Assembly: GCF_900637545.1 (NCBI RefSeq)
Contig: NZ_LR134376.1
Location: 2,189,001 to 2,253,000 of the forward strand
Origin: Aeromonas encheleia
Lineage (GTDB): Bacteria; Pseudomonadota; Gammaproteobacteria; Enterobacterales; Aeromonadaceae
Direction of reading: 5' to 3'
Length of the DNA stretch: 64,000 bases
Position numbers and translations under genes: made by a program. Position 1 is the stretch's first letter; each line of letters starts with the position of its first letter. This document shows, one piece after another, positions 40,401 through 49,204 of this stretch. The notes beneath the pieces are model-generated. The model searched no databases. It was not told the DNA's origin and saw only the letters and a program-made list of their open reading frames with translations.

Positions 40401-41373
40401 GCTGGATGACAAGCACAAGCCCATCGCGGAGGGCAAGGATCTGGAGGCGCTCAAGGAATCCTTGCGTGGCAAGGTGCAGGAGACCCTGTCCCAGGTGGCG
40501 GATGACGACATAGAGCAGTCCGGCCTCACCCTGTGGAGCTTTGGCGAGCTGCCGAAGGAGTACAGCCAGAAGCGCGGCGGCTTCGAGGTGAAGGCCTATC
40601 CGGCTTTGGTCGATCAGAAAGACTCGGTCGCGATCCAGTTGGTGGAGAGCTCGGTGGCCCAGCAGCAGCTGATGTGGAGCGGTCAGCGTCGGCTGATCCT
40701 GCTGGGGGTGCCATCCCCCATCAAGTACCTGCAGGAGAAGCTGCCGAACAAGGCCAAGCTCGGCCTCTACTTCAACCCCTTCGGCAAGGTGGCGGAGCTG
40801 ATCGATGACTGCATCGCCTGCGGCTGCGACAAGCTGATCGAGCGCCACGGCGGCCTGGCCTGGGATGAAGCGGGCTTCGAGGCGCTCAAGGAGTTCGTGC
40901 GCGCCGAGCTCAACGATGCCGTGGTGGAGGTCGCGAGTCAGGTGGAAACCGTGCTGACCCTGTCCCACGAGATCAAGAAACGGCTCAAGGGCAAGATGCA
41001 GCTCGATACCGCCTTCGCCATGTCCGACATCCAGTTGCAGCTCGACAAGCTCATCCACAAGGGCTTCGTGACCGAGACCGGCTGGCAGCGGCTGCCGGAC
41101 CTGCTGCGCTACCTGCGCGCCATCGAGCGGCGGATGGAGAAGCTGGCCATCGATCCGAACCGCGACCGGGTCTACATGCTCAAGGTGCAGAGCGTCGAGG
41201 CCGACTACAAGGCGCTGCTCGCCAAGATCCCTAAATCCCAGCCGATCCCGGCCGAGGTGGCCAACATCCGCTGGATGATCGAGGAGCTGCGGGTCTCCTT
41301 CTTCGCCCAGCAGCTGGGGACCCCTTATCCGGTCTCCGACAAGCGGGTCTTGAATGCGATAGCCCAATGCTAA
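37486..41373 (+). CDS. hrpA: ATP-dependent RNA helicase HrpA
   Basis: A 1295-residue DEAH-box helicase, about the length of E. coli HrpA, which in E. coli rescues stalled ribosomes and processes daa mRNA. Motifs: GETGSGKTTQIPKI, TQPRRLAA, IIDEAHERSLNIDF, SATID and the motif VI stretch QRMGRCGR, then the HA2 domain and the HrpA-specific C-terminal region. The start is TTG 37486 with AAGGA nine bases upstream. The 1338-codon antisense frame opposite it is a shadow. Confidence 0.96.
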   Translation: MSLSIEALRRRLSACMNLDARRLSSRLHGVKKLPEGKQTAVLETLAAELDSAEARYRSRLAGVPKVTYPANLPVSQKQAEIAKAISEHQVVIIAGETGSGKTTQIPKICLALGRGVKGYIGHTQPRRLAARTVAARIAEEMQSELGQYVGYKVRFTDQVSEQTHIKLMTDGILLAEIQHDRMLTQYDTIIIDEAHERSLNIDFILGYLKQLLPRRPDLKVIITSATIDPQRFSNHFNQAPVIEVSGRTYPVEVRYRPLLEGEGDRDELQGIFDAVEELAREGLGDILIFMNGEREIRDTTDALRKLNLRDTEVLPLYARLSNSEQNKVFQQHAGRRIVLATNVAETSLTVPGIRYVIDPGTARISRYSWRTKVQRLPIEPVSQASANQRMGRCGRVADGICIRLYSEEDFNNRPAFTDPEILRTNLASVILQMLALGLGNMEAFPFVEPPESRHIKDGLSLLKELEAVRELPASREQEPKLQLTESGRQLSRIPLDPRLAKMVITAAQTGCLSEVMVITAGLSIQDPRERPMEKKQAADEQHRRFEDKESDFLAFVNLWNYLKEQQDLLGSNPFRRLCQKEFLSYLRVREWQDIHFQLRQTVKELGFKSNSEPADFKTVHCALLTGLLSHIGNKDLEKPEFLGARNGRFHLFPASGLFKKPPKWVMAAELVETSRLYARINGRIEPEWVEPLAGHLIKLHHSDPHWSKKNGAVMAKEKVTLYGLTLVNERLINFSTLDPVLCRELFIRRALVEGDFETRHRFFGENRKLLAEVEALEHKSRRRDILVDDEDLFRFYDARLPQEVISSRHFDKWWKEAQKQDPELLNFEREMLMKGDAAHISDLDYPNFWQQGRLKLKLSYQFEPGEAADGVTLHIPLPLLNQVEVKGFEWLIPGLRHELLVALIKSMPKPMRKNFVPAPNYADALLASINPEQGPLLDEMERQLRRMTGVTVPREAWDWSAVPDHLKLTFRVLDDKHKPIAEGKDLEALKESLRGKVQETLSQVADDDIEQSGLTLWSFGELPKEYSQKRGGFEVKAYPALVDQKDSVAIQLVESSVAQQQLMWSGQRRLILLGVPSPIKYLQEKLPNKAKLGLYFNPFGKVAELIDDCIACGCDKLIERHGGLAWDEAGFEALKEFVRAELNDAVVEVASQVETVLTLSHEIKKRLKGKMQLDTAFAMSDIQLQLDKLIHKGFVTETGWQRLPDLLRYLRAIERRMEKLAIDPNRDRVYMLKVQSVEADYKALLAKIPKSQPIPAEVANIRWMIEELRVSFFAQQLGTPYPVSDKRVLNAIAQC

Positions 41374-41446
41374 GTTGCTATGTGGCTGTTTTTCTGCGCC
41401 ATAATGTGACGAAATGCTTGGGCGAAGAGAGCGAGGGGAGGTGGTG

Positions 41447-42289
41447 ATGCTGGGGATCTGGTTAGGAGTGGCGCTGGTCAACATCAGCGGCTATCAACCC
41501 ATTGCGGAGCAAACCTGGGTGCAGCTCAATCCGGAATACTATCCGCTGCACCGCGCCGTGCCCCCCATCTTCGTGGCCTGGCGGGGCAACCAGTTCCCGC
41601 CGCTGGAACAGAAGAAGAAGAACGGCCATTGGCAAGTCCTGTTCCCCGCCCGGCTGGTGCCCCCTTTCGATCTATTCGAGGGGGAGGCCCAGCTCTCCAA
41701 GGCGTATCTGGCGCGCCTCAAGCGCATCGACGAGATGGCCTATGGCATGGCGCCCCATCAAGCGGTCAGTCAACTCGCCAGTGCGCCCTCGTCATGGGAT
41801 GAGGGGAGCAGTGCCCCCTTTATCGCCGAGTTCTCGCTGCCGGGGATGAGCGCGGCAAAGGGAAGGACGACGGAGACGGAACCCCTGCTGGCCAGCCTGA
41901 TGCGTCATGGCGCCCTGGGCGCGCAGGCGTCCCAGCGGGCCACTGCAGTGCAGATCGCGGCCGTCAGCCAGCTGGTCGAGGCGACCACCCTGACCCTGTC
42001 TGCGCCGGCGGCGGGAGGCGAGTCGCGGCTCTGCCATCAGGTGGTGGCGGGGGAGACCCTCTGGCGCATCGCGAGCCAGCTGGTGGGGCAGGGAGCCCAG
42101 GCCGGGGCCGATACCTACAGCTATCTGCTGGCGCTGGTGGCGGAGAACCGGACCAGCATGGGCAAGGGGATCCAGGTGCGGGCCGGCCAGAGCCTCTATT
42201 GCCCGCGGGCCGAGACCCTGGCCCAGTTCGATGCCATGAGCCCGGCCCAGCGCCAGCAACAGTTTGCCCGGCTGGAGCAGGGGCACTGA
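41447..42289 (+). CDS. LysM-like secreted or envelope protein, unknown function
   Basis: A 280-residue protein I do not recognise by name. The N-terminus (MLGIWLGVALVNISG) is hydrophobic, possibly a weak signal or anchor. The N-terminal part (YPLHRAVPPIFVAW, VLFPARLVPPFDLF) looks like a partner-binding domain. The C-terminal HQVVAGETLWRIASQL ... VRAGQSLYCP is a LysM/FimV-like fold, suggesting peptidoglycan contact. GGGAGG lies 5 bases before the ATG at 41447. It follows hrpA and precedes rplY. Confidence 0.7.
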   Translation: MLGIWLGVALVNISGYQPIAEQTWVQLNPEYYPLHRAVPPIFVAWRGNQFPPLEQKKKNGHWQVLFPARLVPPFDLFEGEAQLSKAYLARLKRIDEMAYGMAPHQAVSQLASAPSSWDEGSSAPFIAEFSLPGMSAAKGRTTETEPLLASLMRHGALGAQASQRATAVQIAAVSQLVEATTLTLSAPAAGGESRLCHQVVAGETLWRIASQLVGQGAQAGADTYSYLLALVAENRTSMGKGIQVRAGQSLYCPRAETLAQFDAMSPAQRQQQFARLEQGH

Positions 42290-42462
42290 TCGCCGAGGGC
42301 CCGCAGCCGCGACAGTTTGTCTGACGGGAAGGCGCGGGGCGGATCCCGCACGGTTCGCGGCTTGTATCCGCTATGACCCCATGCTAGTATTCGCGCTCGT
42401 TTTGCGAGGTGCTGACCGGTCGCAGTCAACACCATAAATTCATCTTAAAAGAGATAACCACT

Positions 42463-42750
42463 ATGTCTTTCGTATTCCAAGCTGAAGTCCGTTCTGACCT
42501 GGGGAAAGGTGCGAGCCGCCGCCTGCGTCACGCTGACCAAGTTCCTGCCATCATCTACGGTGCAGGCAAAGAAGCTCTGTCCATCACCCTGGACCACAAA
42601 AAAGTAGTACTGGCCCAAGAAAAGCCGGAATTCTACGAGTCCGTACTGACCATGGTCATCAACGGCGAAGAAGTTAACGTAAAAGTGAAGGCTATCCAGC
42701 GTCACCCGGTACGTTACAAGCTGGTTCACCTGGACTTCGTTCGCGTCTAA
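42463..42750 (+). CDS. rplY: 50S ribosomal protein L25
   Basis: The short (95-residue) enterobacterial type of bL25, which binds 5S rRNA. The sequence opens [26 protein letters not shown] in the family manner and ends [15 protein letters not shown] precedes the ATG at 42463; in-frame upstream codons are unlikely. Codon use is unusually A/T-ending compared with the neighbours, as in highly expressed genes. A terminator follows. Confidence 0.96.
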   Translation: MSFVFQAEVRSDLGKGASRRLRHADQVPAIIYGAGKEALSITLDHKKVVLAQEKPEFYESVLTMVINGEEVNVKVKAIQRHPVRYKLVHLDFVRV

Positions 42751-42774
42751 TCGCGTCGATCCGGTTGAATAAAG

Positions 42775-42799
42775 AAGCCACTCTTCGGAGTGGCTTTTT
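42775..42799 (+). terminator. rplY terminator
   Basis: A 9-bp stem (42775-42783 with 42788-42796), TTCG tetraloop, followed by TTTTT. Confidence 0.93.
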
Positions 42800-42824
42800 G
42801 CATTCTGGCACGCTTGCTGCGGCC

Positions 42825-42854
42825 ATGAAAAAGGGCGACCCGCGGGTCGCCCTT
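42825..42854 (-). terminator. Terminator after the MBL hydrolase gene
   Basis: A perfect 10-bp G+C-rich stem (42831-42840 with 42845-42854), CGCG loop, followed on the minus strand by TTTTT. It ends the selD-selU-MBL unit. Confidence 0.9.
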
Positions 42855-42867
42855 GTCGTCTGCCTCT

Positions 42868-43512
42868 CTACCAGACCGGCTGGGTGAGGTAGGGATTGCT
42901 GACCCGCTCGCGACCGAAGGTGGAGCTGGGACCGTGGCCCGGCACGAAGACGATGTCATCGCCAAGGGGCAGCAGGGTCTCGGTGATCGAGCGAATGAGG
43001 GTGGCGTGATCGCCACGGGGAAAGTCGGTGCGGCCGATGCCACCGGCGAACAGCACATCGCCGACCCAGGCGAGCCGCTCGGCCTGGCTGAGCAACACCA
43101 CATGGCCCGGGGTGTGGCCGGGGCAGAAATAGACCTCCAGCTCGCAGTTGCCGACAGTCACCTTGTCGCCCTGCGCCAGCCAGCCGTCCGGGCTGAAGGC
43201 GGGGGTGTGGGCAAAGCCAAACATCTGGCTCTGCTGGGGCAGCATGTCGAGCCAGAAGGCGTCTTCCTTATGGGGACCGATGATCTTGACCCCGCTCTGC
43301 TCGCGCAGTTGGTCGGCGCCCCCCACGTGATCCAGATGACCGTGGGTCAGGATGATCTTCTCCAATACCAGATCGTGCCGGGCGATGGCCGCCAGCAGCT
43401 TGTCTGTCTCACCACCGGGATCGATCAGCGCCGCCTGGCGGGTCTCGTCGCACCAGATGAGGGAGCAGTTCTGGGCGAAAGGGGTGACCGGGATCACCTC
43501 GTATTTCAACAT
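42868..43512 (-). CDS. MBL-fold hydrolase, YcbL / glyoxalase II-like
   Basis: A 214-residue metallo-beta-lactamase-fold protein with the metal motif [10 protein letters not shown], then [17 protein letters not shown] and [14 protein letters not shown]. This resembles the YcbL type II glyoxalase subgroup, which hydrolyses S-lactoylglutathione weakly. Its start overlaps the selU stop by 7 bases, suggesting co-transcription. Confidence 0.9.
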   Translation of the reverse strand: MLKYEVIPVTPFAQNCSLIWCDETRQAALIDPGGETDKLLAAIARHDLVLEKIILTHGHLDHVGGADQLREQSGVKIIGPHKEDAFWLDMLPQQSQMFGFAHTPAFSPDGWLAQGDKVTVGNCELEVYFCPGHTPGHVVLLSQAERLAWVGDVLFAGGIGRTDFPRGDHATLIRSITETLLPLGDDIVFVPGHGPSSTFGRERVSNPYLTQPVW

Positions 43513-44636
43513 GCTGGGGTCTCCTGATTGGCCTCTGCGGCCTGCTGCTCGGCGAAGAAGGCGAGGCAGGCCTGCTTGTCGCCCCGAAAGCGGATCCGCT
43601 CCCGTTTGTTGTTGAGCTGATAGAGATACATGGGATCGTAGTAGCGGGTCAGCAACAGGCGGATCCAGGCTAGGTGCAGCTCGGTGTGACCGCTGCCGGC
43701 CTGCTCGCAGAGGGCCGCTTGCATCAGCTGATCCAGTTCGCGATGATCCCTGTCCCCGAGCCGCTTCTTGAGGCGCGCCAGGGCATCGGTCAGGTAGCCG
43801 GCAAACAGCGGCCAGCCCTCATCGGCGCCATACATCTCCTGGTAGCGTTGCCAGAGATCCTGTACGTAATCGACCCGGATCTGCTCGGCCCGCTCCTCTT
43901 GCGGCACATCCACCACCACCAGCGGTGCCTGGCACATGGCCTCATAGAGGCTATGGGGCAGGGCGCAGCGGCCGATGAGACGGCTCTCGTCCTCCACCAC
44001 GAAGGCGTGCTCGCCCCGGTGACGGCGCTTGAGCAGCTCGATGGCGATATTGTTCTCGAAGTTGATGTTGCTGGGCTGGCCGCCCGGCAGCTGGCCGAAG
44101 GAGGAGCCCCTGTGATGGGCGTGCCCCTCCAGATCCACCGCCTGGGCAACCTGGCCCAGCATATGGGTCTTGCCGGAGCCGGTCATACCGGTCAGCACGG
44201 TCCAGTGGCACTCGGTCGCGGCCCTGTCCTGGGTGTCGATCAAGAAGCGGCGCAGCTCCTTGTAGCCCCCGGCCACCCGCGGACGGGTGACGCCGGCCTC
44301 GTGCAGCCACTGCTGCACCGTCTGCGAGCGCAGGCCGCCACGGAAACAGTAGAGCAGGGCATCGGGCTGCTGGCGCAACTGGGCCAGCCAGCCCTCGAGG
44401 CGCTCGGCGCGCACCGCGCCGCCCACCAGCTTGTGGCCGAGCGCGATGGCGGCGGCCTGGCCCTGCTGCTTGAAACAGGTGCCCACCTTGGCGCGCTCCT
44501 CGTCCGTCATCAGCGGCAGGCTGACGGCAGTGGGGAAGGCGCCCTCCTTGAATTCGATGGGGGCGCGCAGGTCGATGAGCGGCACATCCTGCAAGAAGAT
44601 CCCGGCCAGGTCCGTGGCGAGTGGCAGTTCACTCAT
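43506..44636 (-). CDS. selU: tRNA 2-selenouridine synthase
   Basis: SelU (MnmH) replaces sulfur by selenium in 2-thiouridine at the wobble position of several tRNAs using selenophosphate. The 376 residues have an N-terminal rhodanese domain ([10 protein letters not shown], active Cys in [13 protein letters not shown]) and a P-loop domain ([14 protein letters not shown]). It lies 58 bases downstream of selD, which makes the selenium donor. Confidence 0.95.
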   Translation of the reverse strand: MSELPLATDLAGIFLQDVPLIDLRAPIEFKEGAFPTAVSLPLMTDEERAKVGTCFKQQGQAAAIALGHKLVGGAVRAERLEGWLAQLRQQPDALLYCFRGGLRSQTVQQWLHEAGVTRPRVAGGYKELRRFLIDTQDRAATECHWTVLTGMTGSGKTHMLGQVAQAVDLEGHAHHRGSSFGQLPGGQPSNINFENNIAIELLKRRHRGEHAFVVEDESRLIGRCALPHSLYEAMCQAPLVVVDVPQEERAEQIRVDYVQDLWQRYQEMYGADEGWPLFAGYLTDALARLKKRLGDRDHRELDQLMQAALCEQAGSGHTELHLAWIRLLLTRYYDPMYLYQLNNKRERIRFRGDKQACLAFFAEQQAAEANQETPAC

Positions 44637-44694
44637 CGTGCATCACCCCGCAAGGCCTGGGCCAGATCGATGTCGGCGGCAAACCGCGATGAAC

Positions 44695-45732
44695 TCATTG
44701 GATGACCTCGATAAAGCGTTCGCCATCCAGCGCCTTCATCACGCCGATGGGGGAGAGGCTGAGGCCGGCATCGGCGGCGATGCTCAGCAGCTCGGCTTCG
44801 CTCTCCTTGCCGACGGCCACCAGCAGGCCGCCGCTGGTCTGGGGATCGCACATGATGTTGCGGGTGCGATCGTCCATGGCATCGAGCTTGTGACCATAGG
44901 AGTCGTGGTTGCGCAGGGTGCCACCGGGCACGCAGCCCTCGGCCAGGTAGTAATCCACCTCGTCCAGCAGCGGCAGCGCCCCGAACTCGAGGCGGGCGCA
45001 CAGCTTGGAGCCTTCGCACATCTCCAGCAGGTGGCCGGCCAGACCGAAGCCGGTCACGTCTGTCATGGCGTGCACGCCCGGCAGGGCTGCGAACTGTTGG
45101 CCGATCTTGTTGAGGGTGCACATGGCGTCGGGGGCCAGCTGCTCGTGCTCGGGCTTGAGCTTGCCCTTCTTCTGGGCCGTGGTGAGGATGCCGATGCCGA
45201 GCGGTTTGGTCAGATAGAGCACATCGCCCGCCTTGGCGGTGTCGTTCTGCTTGATGGCATCGAGCGGCACTATGCCGGTCACCGCCAGGCCGAAGATGGG
45301 CTCGGGGGCGTCGATGCTGTGGCCGCCGGCCAGGGAGATCCCCGCCTCGTGACACACCTGGCGGCCGCCGTCGATCACCTGCTGGGCCACTTCCGGGGCC
45401 AAGGTGTTGATGGGCCAGCCGAGGATGGCGATGGCGACGATGGGCTTGCCACCCATGGCATAGATGTCGCTGATGGCGTTGGTGGCGGCGATGCGGCCGA
45501 AGGTGAAGGGGTCATCGACGATGGGCATGAAGAAGTCGGTGGTGGAGACGATGCCCTGACCGTTGCCGATGTCCACCACGGCGGCGTCATCCTTGCTGCT
45601 GTTGCCCACCACCAGGGTCGGATCGTCGAACCCCGGGATCTGGCTCTTGAGAATGGTGTCGAGCACCTTGGGGGAGATTTTACAGCCGCAGCCAGCGCCG
45701 TGGCTGTATTGGGTCAGACGAATGGAAGACAT
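44695..45732 (-). CDS. selD: Selenide, water dikinase
   Basis: SelD makes selenophosphate from selenide and ATP. From ATG 45732 (SD GAGGGG) the protein is 345 residues and begins [20 protein letters not shown]; the catalytic residue is Cys, not selenocysteine. [19 protein letters not shown] and [13 protein letters not shown] are typical. Its product feeds SelU downstream. The open frame to 45936 lacks support. Confidence 0.95.
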   Translation of the reverse strand: MSSIRLTQYSHGAGCGCKISPKVLDTILKSQIPGFDDPTLVVGNSSKDDAAVVDIGNGQGIVSTTDFFMPIVDDPFTFGRIAATNAISDIYAMGGKPIVAIAILGWPINTLAPEVAQQVIDGGRQVCHEAGISLAGGHSIDAPEPIFGLAVTGIVPLDAIKQNDTAKAGDVLYLTKPLGIGILTTAQKKGKLKPEHEQLAPDAMCTLNKIGQQFAALPGVHAMTDVTGFGLAGHLLEMCEGSKLCARLEFGALPLLDEVDYYLAEGCVPGGTLRNHDSYGHKLDAMDDRTRNIMCDPQTSGGLLVAVGKESEAELLSIAADAGLSLSPIGVMKALDGERFIEVIQ

Positions 45733-46077
45733 ACTTACCCCTCTTGGTTCAAGCTCGTTCAGGCTGGTGCGACGCTGCTCGAGAACGGCGCGGCCATCAC
45801 GGTACGGATAGATCGCAGAAAACGGGTGACCTTGGCTGGCATAGCGGGCGGACCGCTGAATGGGCCGTCGAGTCGGACGGGGCGCCGGGGGCAGGGACCC
45901 CACAGCAGCGCCACCAAGGGCCACGGGACGGGGCATTATGCCACAAAGCGAGTGCGGGATCCGAACCGCAATTGAGATGAATGCACGCGGACGAGGCGTG
46001 TGGGCACCGCCGTGGCCCTGATGGCCGGGAGTGGCTCTGCTACAACTTAGGCATCCCTTTCTCGCAAGGTCATCACC
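45733..46077. other. Divergent gap between selD and the DMT transporter gene
   Basis: 345 bases with no supported gene or strong hairpin; it should contain promoters for both divergent genes. Short frames here are shadows or lack a ribosome site. Confidence 0.4.
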
Positions 46078-46506
46078 ATGAGCCTGAGCTGGTTCTCCTG
46101 GGCCCTGTTATCGGCCATCTTCGCCGCCCTGACTGCCATCTTTGCCAAGCTGGGGGTGCAGCATATCAACTCGGATCTGGCGACCCTGATCCGCACCGCT
46201 ATGATCTTGCTGGTGCTCGGCTGTTACATTGGGCTCAGCCACCAGTGGAGCAACCCGCTGCAGCTGTCTGGCCACAGCTGGCTGTTCCTCGGCCTGTCGG
46301 CGCTGGCGACCGGGGCCTCCTGGCTCTGCTACTTTAGAGCTTTGCAGCTGGGGGAGGCCTCCCAGGTCGCACCGATCGACAAGTTCAGCCTGGTGCTGGT
46401 GGTGCTCTTCGCCTGCCTCTTCCTCGGCGAGCGGCCCGCGCCGCGGGAGTGGCTGGGCATCGGCCTGATTGCGGTTGGGGTACTGGTGCTCGCCATCAGG
46501 CGCTAG
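46078..46506 (+). CDS. Small EamA/DMT-family transporter (half-size)
   Basis: A 142-residue integral membrane protein with one EamA repeat and about five membrane segments ([20 protein letters not shown], then the [19 protein letters not shown] motif). Full-size DMT transporters have ten segments, so it probably works as a dimer, like the bacterial/archaeal transporter (BAT) family. Substrate unknown. Confidence 0.85.
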   Translation: MSLSWFSWALLSAIFAALTAIFAKLGVQHINSDLATLIRTAMILLVLGCYIGLSHQWSNPLQLSGHSWLFLGLSALATGASWLCYFRALQLGEASQVAPIDKFSLVLVVLFACLFLGERPAPREWLGIGLIAVGVLVLAIRR

Positions 46507-46610
46507 GGGCGCGACGGCTGGTTCGGCACACCTGGCAAGTCTGCGGGCGGCAGGCGCCGAAGGATGGGGATAGACTGGGTTGTCACCCACCGAAGCGGAG
46601 CAGCCTTGTC

Positions 46611-47255
46611 ATGAAACTCTATGCCCACCCTTTCTCGTCCTACTGCCAGAAGGTGCTGATCGCCCTCTACGAGAACGCCCTGCCGTTTGACTATCGCAAC
46701 CTGGAGGATCCCCAGGCCAACGCCGAGCTGGCGGCCCTCTGGCCCCTCAAGCGCTTCCCCGTCCTGCAGGATGGCAAGCGCACCGTGCTCGAGAGCAGCA
46801 CCATCATCGAGTATCTCCAGTGTCATTATCCCGGTCCCCAATGCCTGATCCCGGCCGGTGATGCGGGCATCAAGGTGCGGATGCTCGATCGCCTGTTCGA
46901 CAGCTATGTGATGACCCCGATGCAGAAGGTGGTACTGGACCAGCTGCGGCCAGAGTCTGAGCGCGACAGCCATGGGGTGGCCGAGGCCCGCGAAATATTG
47001 GACAAGATCTACCCCTGGCTCGACGAGCGGCTCGAAGGGCGCCGCTGGATCGCCGGTGATGCCTTCACCCTGGCGGACTGCTCTGCCGCCCCCTCGCTCT
47101 TCTATGCAGATTGGGCCCATGAGATCCCGCCCGTTCACGCCAGGCTGCGGGCCTACCGTGCCCGTCTGCTGAGTCGACCCTCGGTCGCCCGGGCGGTGGA
47201 CGAGGCGCGGCCATTTCGCCACTACTTCCCGCTGGGGGCGCCGGATCGTGACTGA
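46611..47255 (+). CDS. Glutathione S-transferase family protein
   Basis: A 214-residue GST-fold protein. The thioredoxin-like N-terminal domain starts MKLYAHPFSSYCQKVLIALYE with Ser/Cys at the active-site position and has the cis-Pro region RFPVL and ESSTIIEYL; the all-helical C-terminal domain has GDAFTLADCSAAPSLFYAD. It follows the DMT gene on the same strand. Substrate unknown. The frame is open upstream to 46449 but ATG 46611 fits the fold. Confidence 0.9.
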   Translation: MKLYAHPFSSYCQKVLIALYENALPFDYRNLEDPQANAELAALWPLKRFPVLQDGKRTVLESSTIIEYLQCHYPGPQCLIPAGDAGIKVRMLDRLFDSYVMTPMQKVVLDQLRPESERDSHGVAEAREILDKIYPWLDERLEGRRWIAGDAFTLADCSAAPSLFYADWAHEIPPVHARLRAYRARLLSRPSVARAVDEARPFRHYFPLGAPDRD

Positions 47256-47592
47256 ACAGGGCGGTGGCAGGCTGTCCTCACAGGCTCAGCGTCTTGTCGA
47301 ACCAGGCAGCAGCAAGCGCGCAGGGGGGCGACGGCATCAGCAGGGGAAACGCAATGCTTTATGCATGTAAATGGGTTTTTATGAAAATAGTGTCGATATT
47401 TCCCCGGGGAATTTTCAATATCAGTGATTGAATGTGCAGTTTTTTTTGCATAGACAAGAGCGCAACCCTCTCTCCTGCCGTTGAGGTTGAGTTCCCCAAG
47501 CCCGACTCGGCAGGTAGGGAAGGGCGGGGGACTGTGGCAAGCCCCTTGGTCAGCGTGACCCTCGTTATCTCTTGCCGTGGAAAGGCGCAAAC
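47256..47592. other. Intergenic region with a short palindrome
   Basis: No supported gene. A perfect 10-base palindrome TCCCCGGGGA (47401-47410) sits in A+T-rich sequence with flanking GATATT and AATATC, looking like an operator or small hairpin. The following long T-run at 47441 has no clear stem. Confidence 0.35.
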
Positions 47593-47622
47593 AAAAGGCC
47601 CGCTAGCGATAGCGGGCCTTTT
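47593..47622. terminator. Bidirectional terminator GST / rlmI
   Basis: A perfect 12-bp stem (47593-47604 with 47611-47622), A-rich on the left and T-rich on the right, between two convergent genes. Confidence 0.88.
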
Positions 47623-47678
47623 CTGTGACACGGTAGGTCTCCCTTTACTGGCAAAGAGAGCCCTGCGGTCGCTGCGGC

Positions 47679-48872
47679 TTAGCGGGCGCGCACCGCCAGC
47701 CCCTTCAGGTAGAAGCCTTCCGGATAGGCGGTGCCGATGGGGTGATCGGAGGCCTGGGACAGCAGCTCCAGGATCTGGGCATCGCGGCCGGCGTCCAGCG
47801 CGGCATCGGCCACTATCTTCTGGAACAGGCTCTGCTCCATCAGGCCGGAGCAGGAGTAGGTCAGCAGTACGCCACCCGGCGCCAACAGCTGGAACGCCAG
47901 CATGTTGATGTCCTTGTAGCCACGGCAGGCACCCAGCAACTGGGCCTTGCTCTCGGCAAACTTCGGCGGGTCCAGCACGATGACATCGAACTTCTCGCCC
48001 TTCTCGCGGTATTCGCGCAGCAGCTTGAACACATCGTGGCGGACGAACTGGGTGTTGGAGACATCCAGCCCGTTCAGCTCGGCGTTCTGGCGGGCCATGT
48101 CCAGCGCATTCTGAGAGAGATCCACGTTGACCACCTCACGGGCGCCGCCCTTGAGGGCGTAGATGCCGAAGCCACCGGTGTAGCAGAAGCAGTTAAGCAC
48201 CCGCTTGCCTTCGGCGTACTTGGCCACCGCCTGGCGGTTGTCGCGCTGATCCAGATAGAAGCCGGTCTTGTGACCGTTGCGGATGTCCACCAGGATCTTG
48301 ACGCCGTCGTTCTCTTCGATCATCACCGGCTCGGTCGGGGCCTCGCCATGGATGACGCCGGTGCGCTCCTGCAGGCCCTCTTTCTTGCGTACCGCCACGT
48401 CGGAGCGCTCATAGATGTTGCACTCGGGGTAGAGGGTACGCAGCGCCTGGGTGATCAGCTCGCGCTGGAACTCGGCCCCGGCGGAGAGGATCTGGCACAC
48501 CAGGAAGTTGGCGTAGCGATCTATGGTCAGGCCCGGCAGGCCGTCCGACTCGGCGGCGCACAGGCGATAGCCGGTGAGACCCTGACGCTTGATCAGCGGA
48601 TCCCGGGATTCCTGGGCATATTTGAGGCGGCGGATAAAGAAGTCCAGATCGATGGTCTCTTCTTTATCGAAGGTCCAGACCCTGGCCCGGATCTGGGAGC
48701 TGCCGGACCAGGCGCCACGGGCGAGCCACTTGCCATCGTTGCTGTAGATCTCGACGGTGTCGCCATCGATGGGGTTGCCTTGCACCTTGTCGATCCCCTT
48801 GGAGAAGATCCAGGGATGACGGCGCAGCAGGGATTTTTCGCGGCCTTTGACGAGATAGATGTATGTGCTCAT
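47679..48872 (-). CDS. rlmI: 23S rRNA m5C1962 methyltransferase
   Basis: RlmI methylates C1962 of 23S rRNA using SAM. The 397-residue protein has an N-terminal PUA domain ([20 protein letters not shown]) and a Rossmann methyltransferase domain with [31 protein letters not shown] and LLTYSCSG (catalytic Cys). ATG 48872 is the conserved start; the frame is open upstream to 49007. Confidence 0.94.
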   Translation of the reverse strand: MSTYIYLVKGREKSLLRRHPWIFSKGIDKVQGNPIDGDTVEIYSNDGKWLARGAWSGSSQIRARVWTFDKEETIDLDFFIRRLKYAQESRDPLIKRQGLTGYRLCAAESDGLPGLTIDRYANFLVCQILSAGAEFQRELITQALRTLYPECNIYERSDVAVRKKEGLQERTGVIHGEAPTEPVMIEENDGVKILVDIRNGHKTGFYLDQRDNRQAVAKYAEGKRVLNCFCYTGGFGIYALKGGAREVVNVDLSQNALDMARQNAELNGLDVSNTQFVRHDVFKLLREYREKGEKFDVIVLDPPKFAESKAQLLGACRGYKDINMLAFQLLAPGGVLLTYSCSGLMEQSLFQKIVADAALDAGRDAQILELLSQASDHPIGTAYPEGFYLKGLAVRAR

Positions 48873-49204
48873 GGGTGTTTGCCGATGCCAGGAAGAGGAG
48901 GGGGCACATTCTAGTGTTAAAGGAGGCCTTAAGCCAGCCTTGCCCCGCGGCTTTCGTGGGCCCGCCCTGCGCCTCGCCGGTCCTGACGCGCCGCCAATGT
49001 TAAACAACTCGATAAACCTGAACCTTATCTGTCACTTGTCGGCAACAAACTTCTGCAATTGTTAGCCAGCTCGCGGTGTGAGCCGGGAAAAGCGGGCACA
49101 GTATGTGCGCCGTCTGGCTCTTGCCTGCGGCAGCTAACAAGGTGCTGCGGCCTCAGGGTCGCCCAATATCACTGGCAACAATAAACAAGAAAGGAAGGCT
49201 TAAC
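48873..49204. other. Divergent gap between rlmI and the secreted nuclease gene
   Basis: 332 bases with no supported gene. The plus-strand frame upstream of ATG 49205 has no ribosome site. Presumably holds the promoters of both genes; no clear operator was found. Confidence 0.4.

Noticed and set aside
37468-41484. 1338-codon minus-strand frame opposite hrpA
   Set aside because: It is the antisense shadow of hrpA. The hrpA frame has complete helicase motifs, while the antisense translation has no recognisable domain.
45733-45936. N-terminal extension of SelD
   Set aside because: ATG 45732 has GAGGGG upstream and matches the E. coli SelD N-terminus; the extension is low-complexity.
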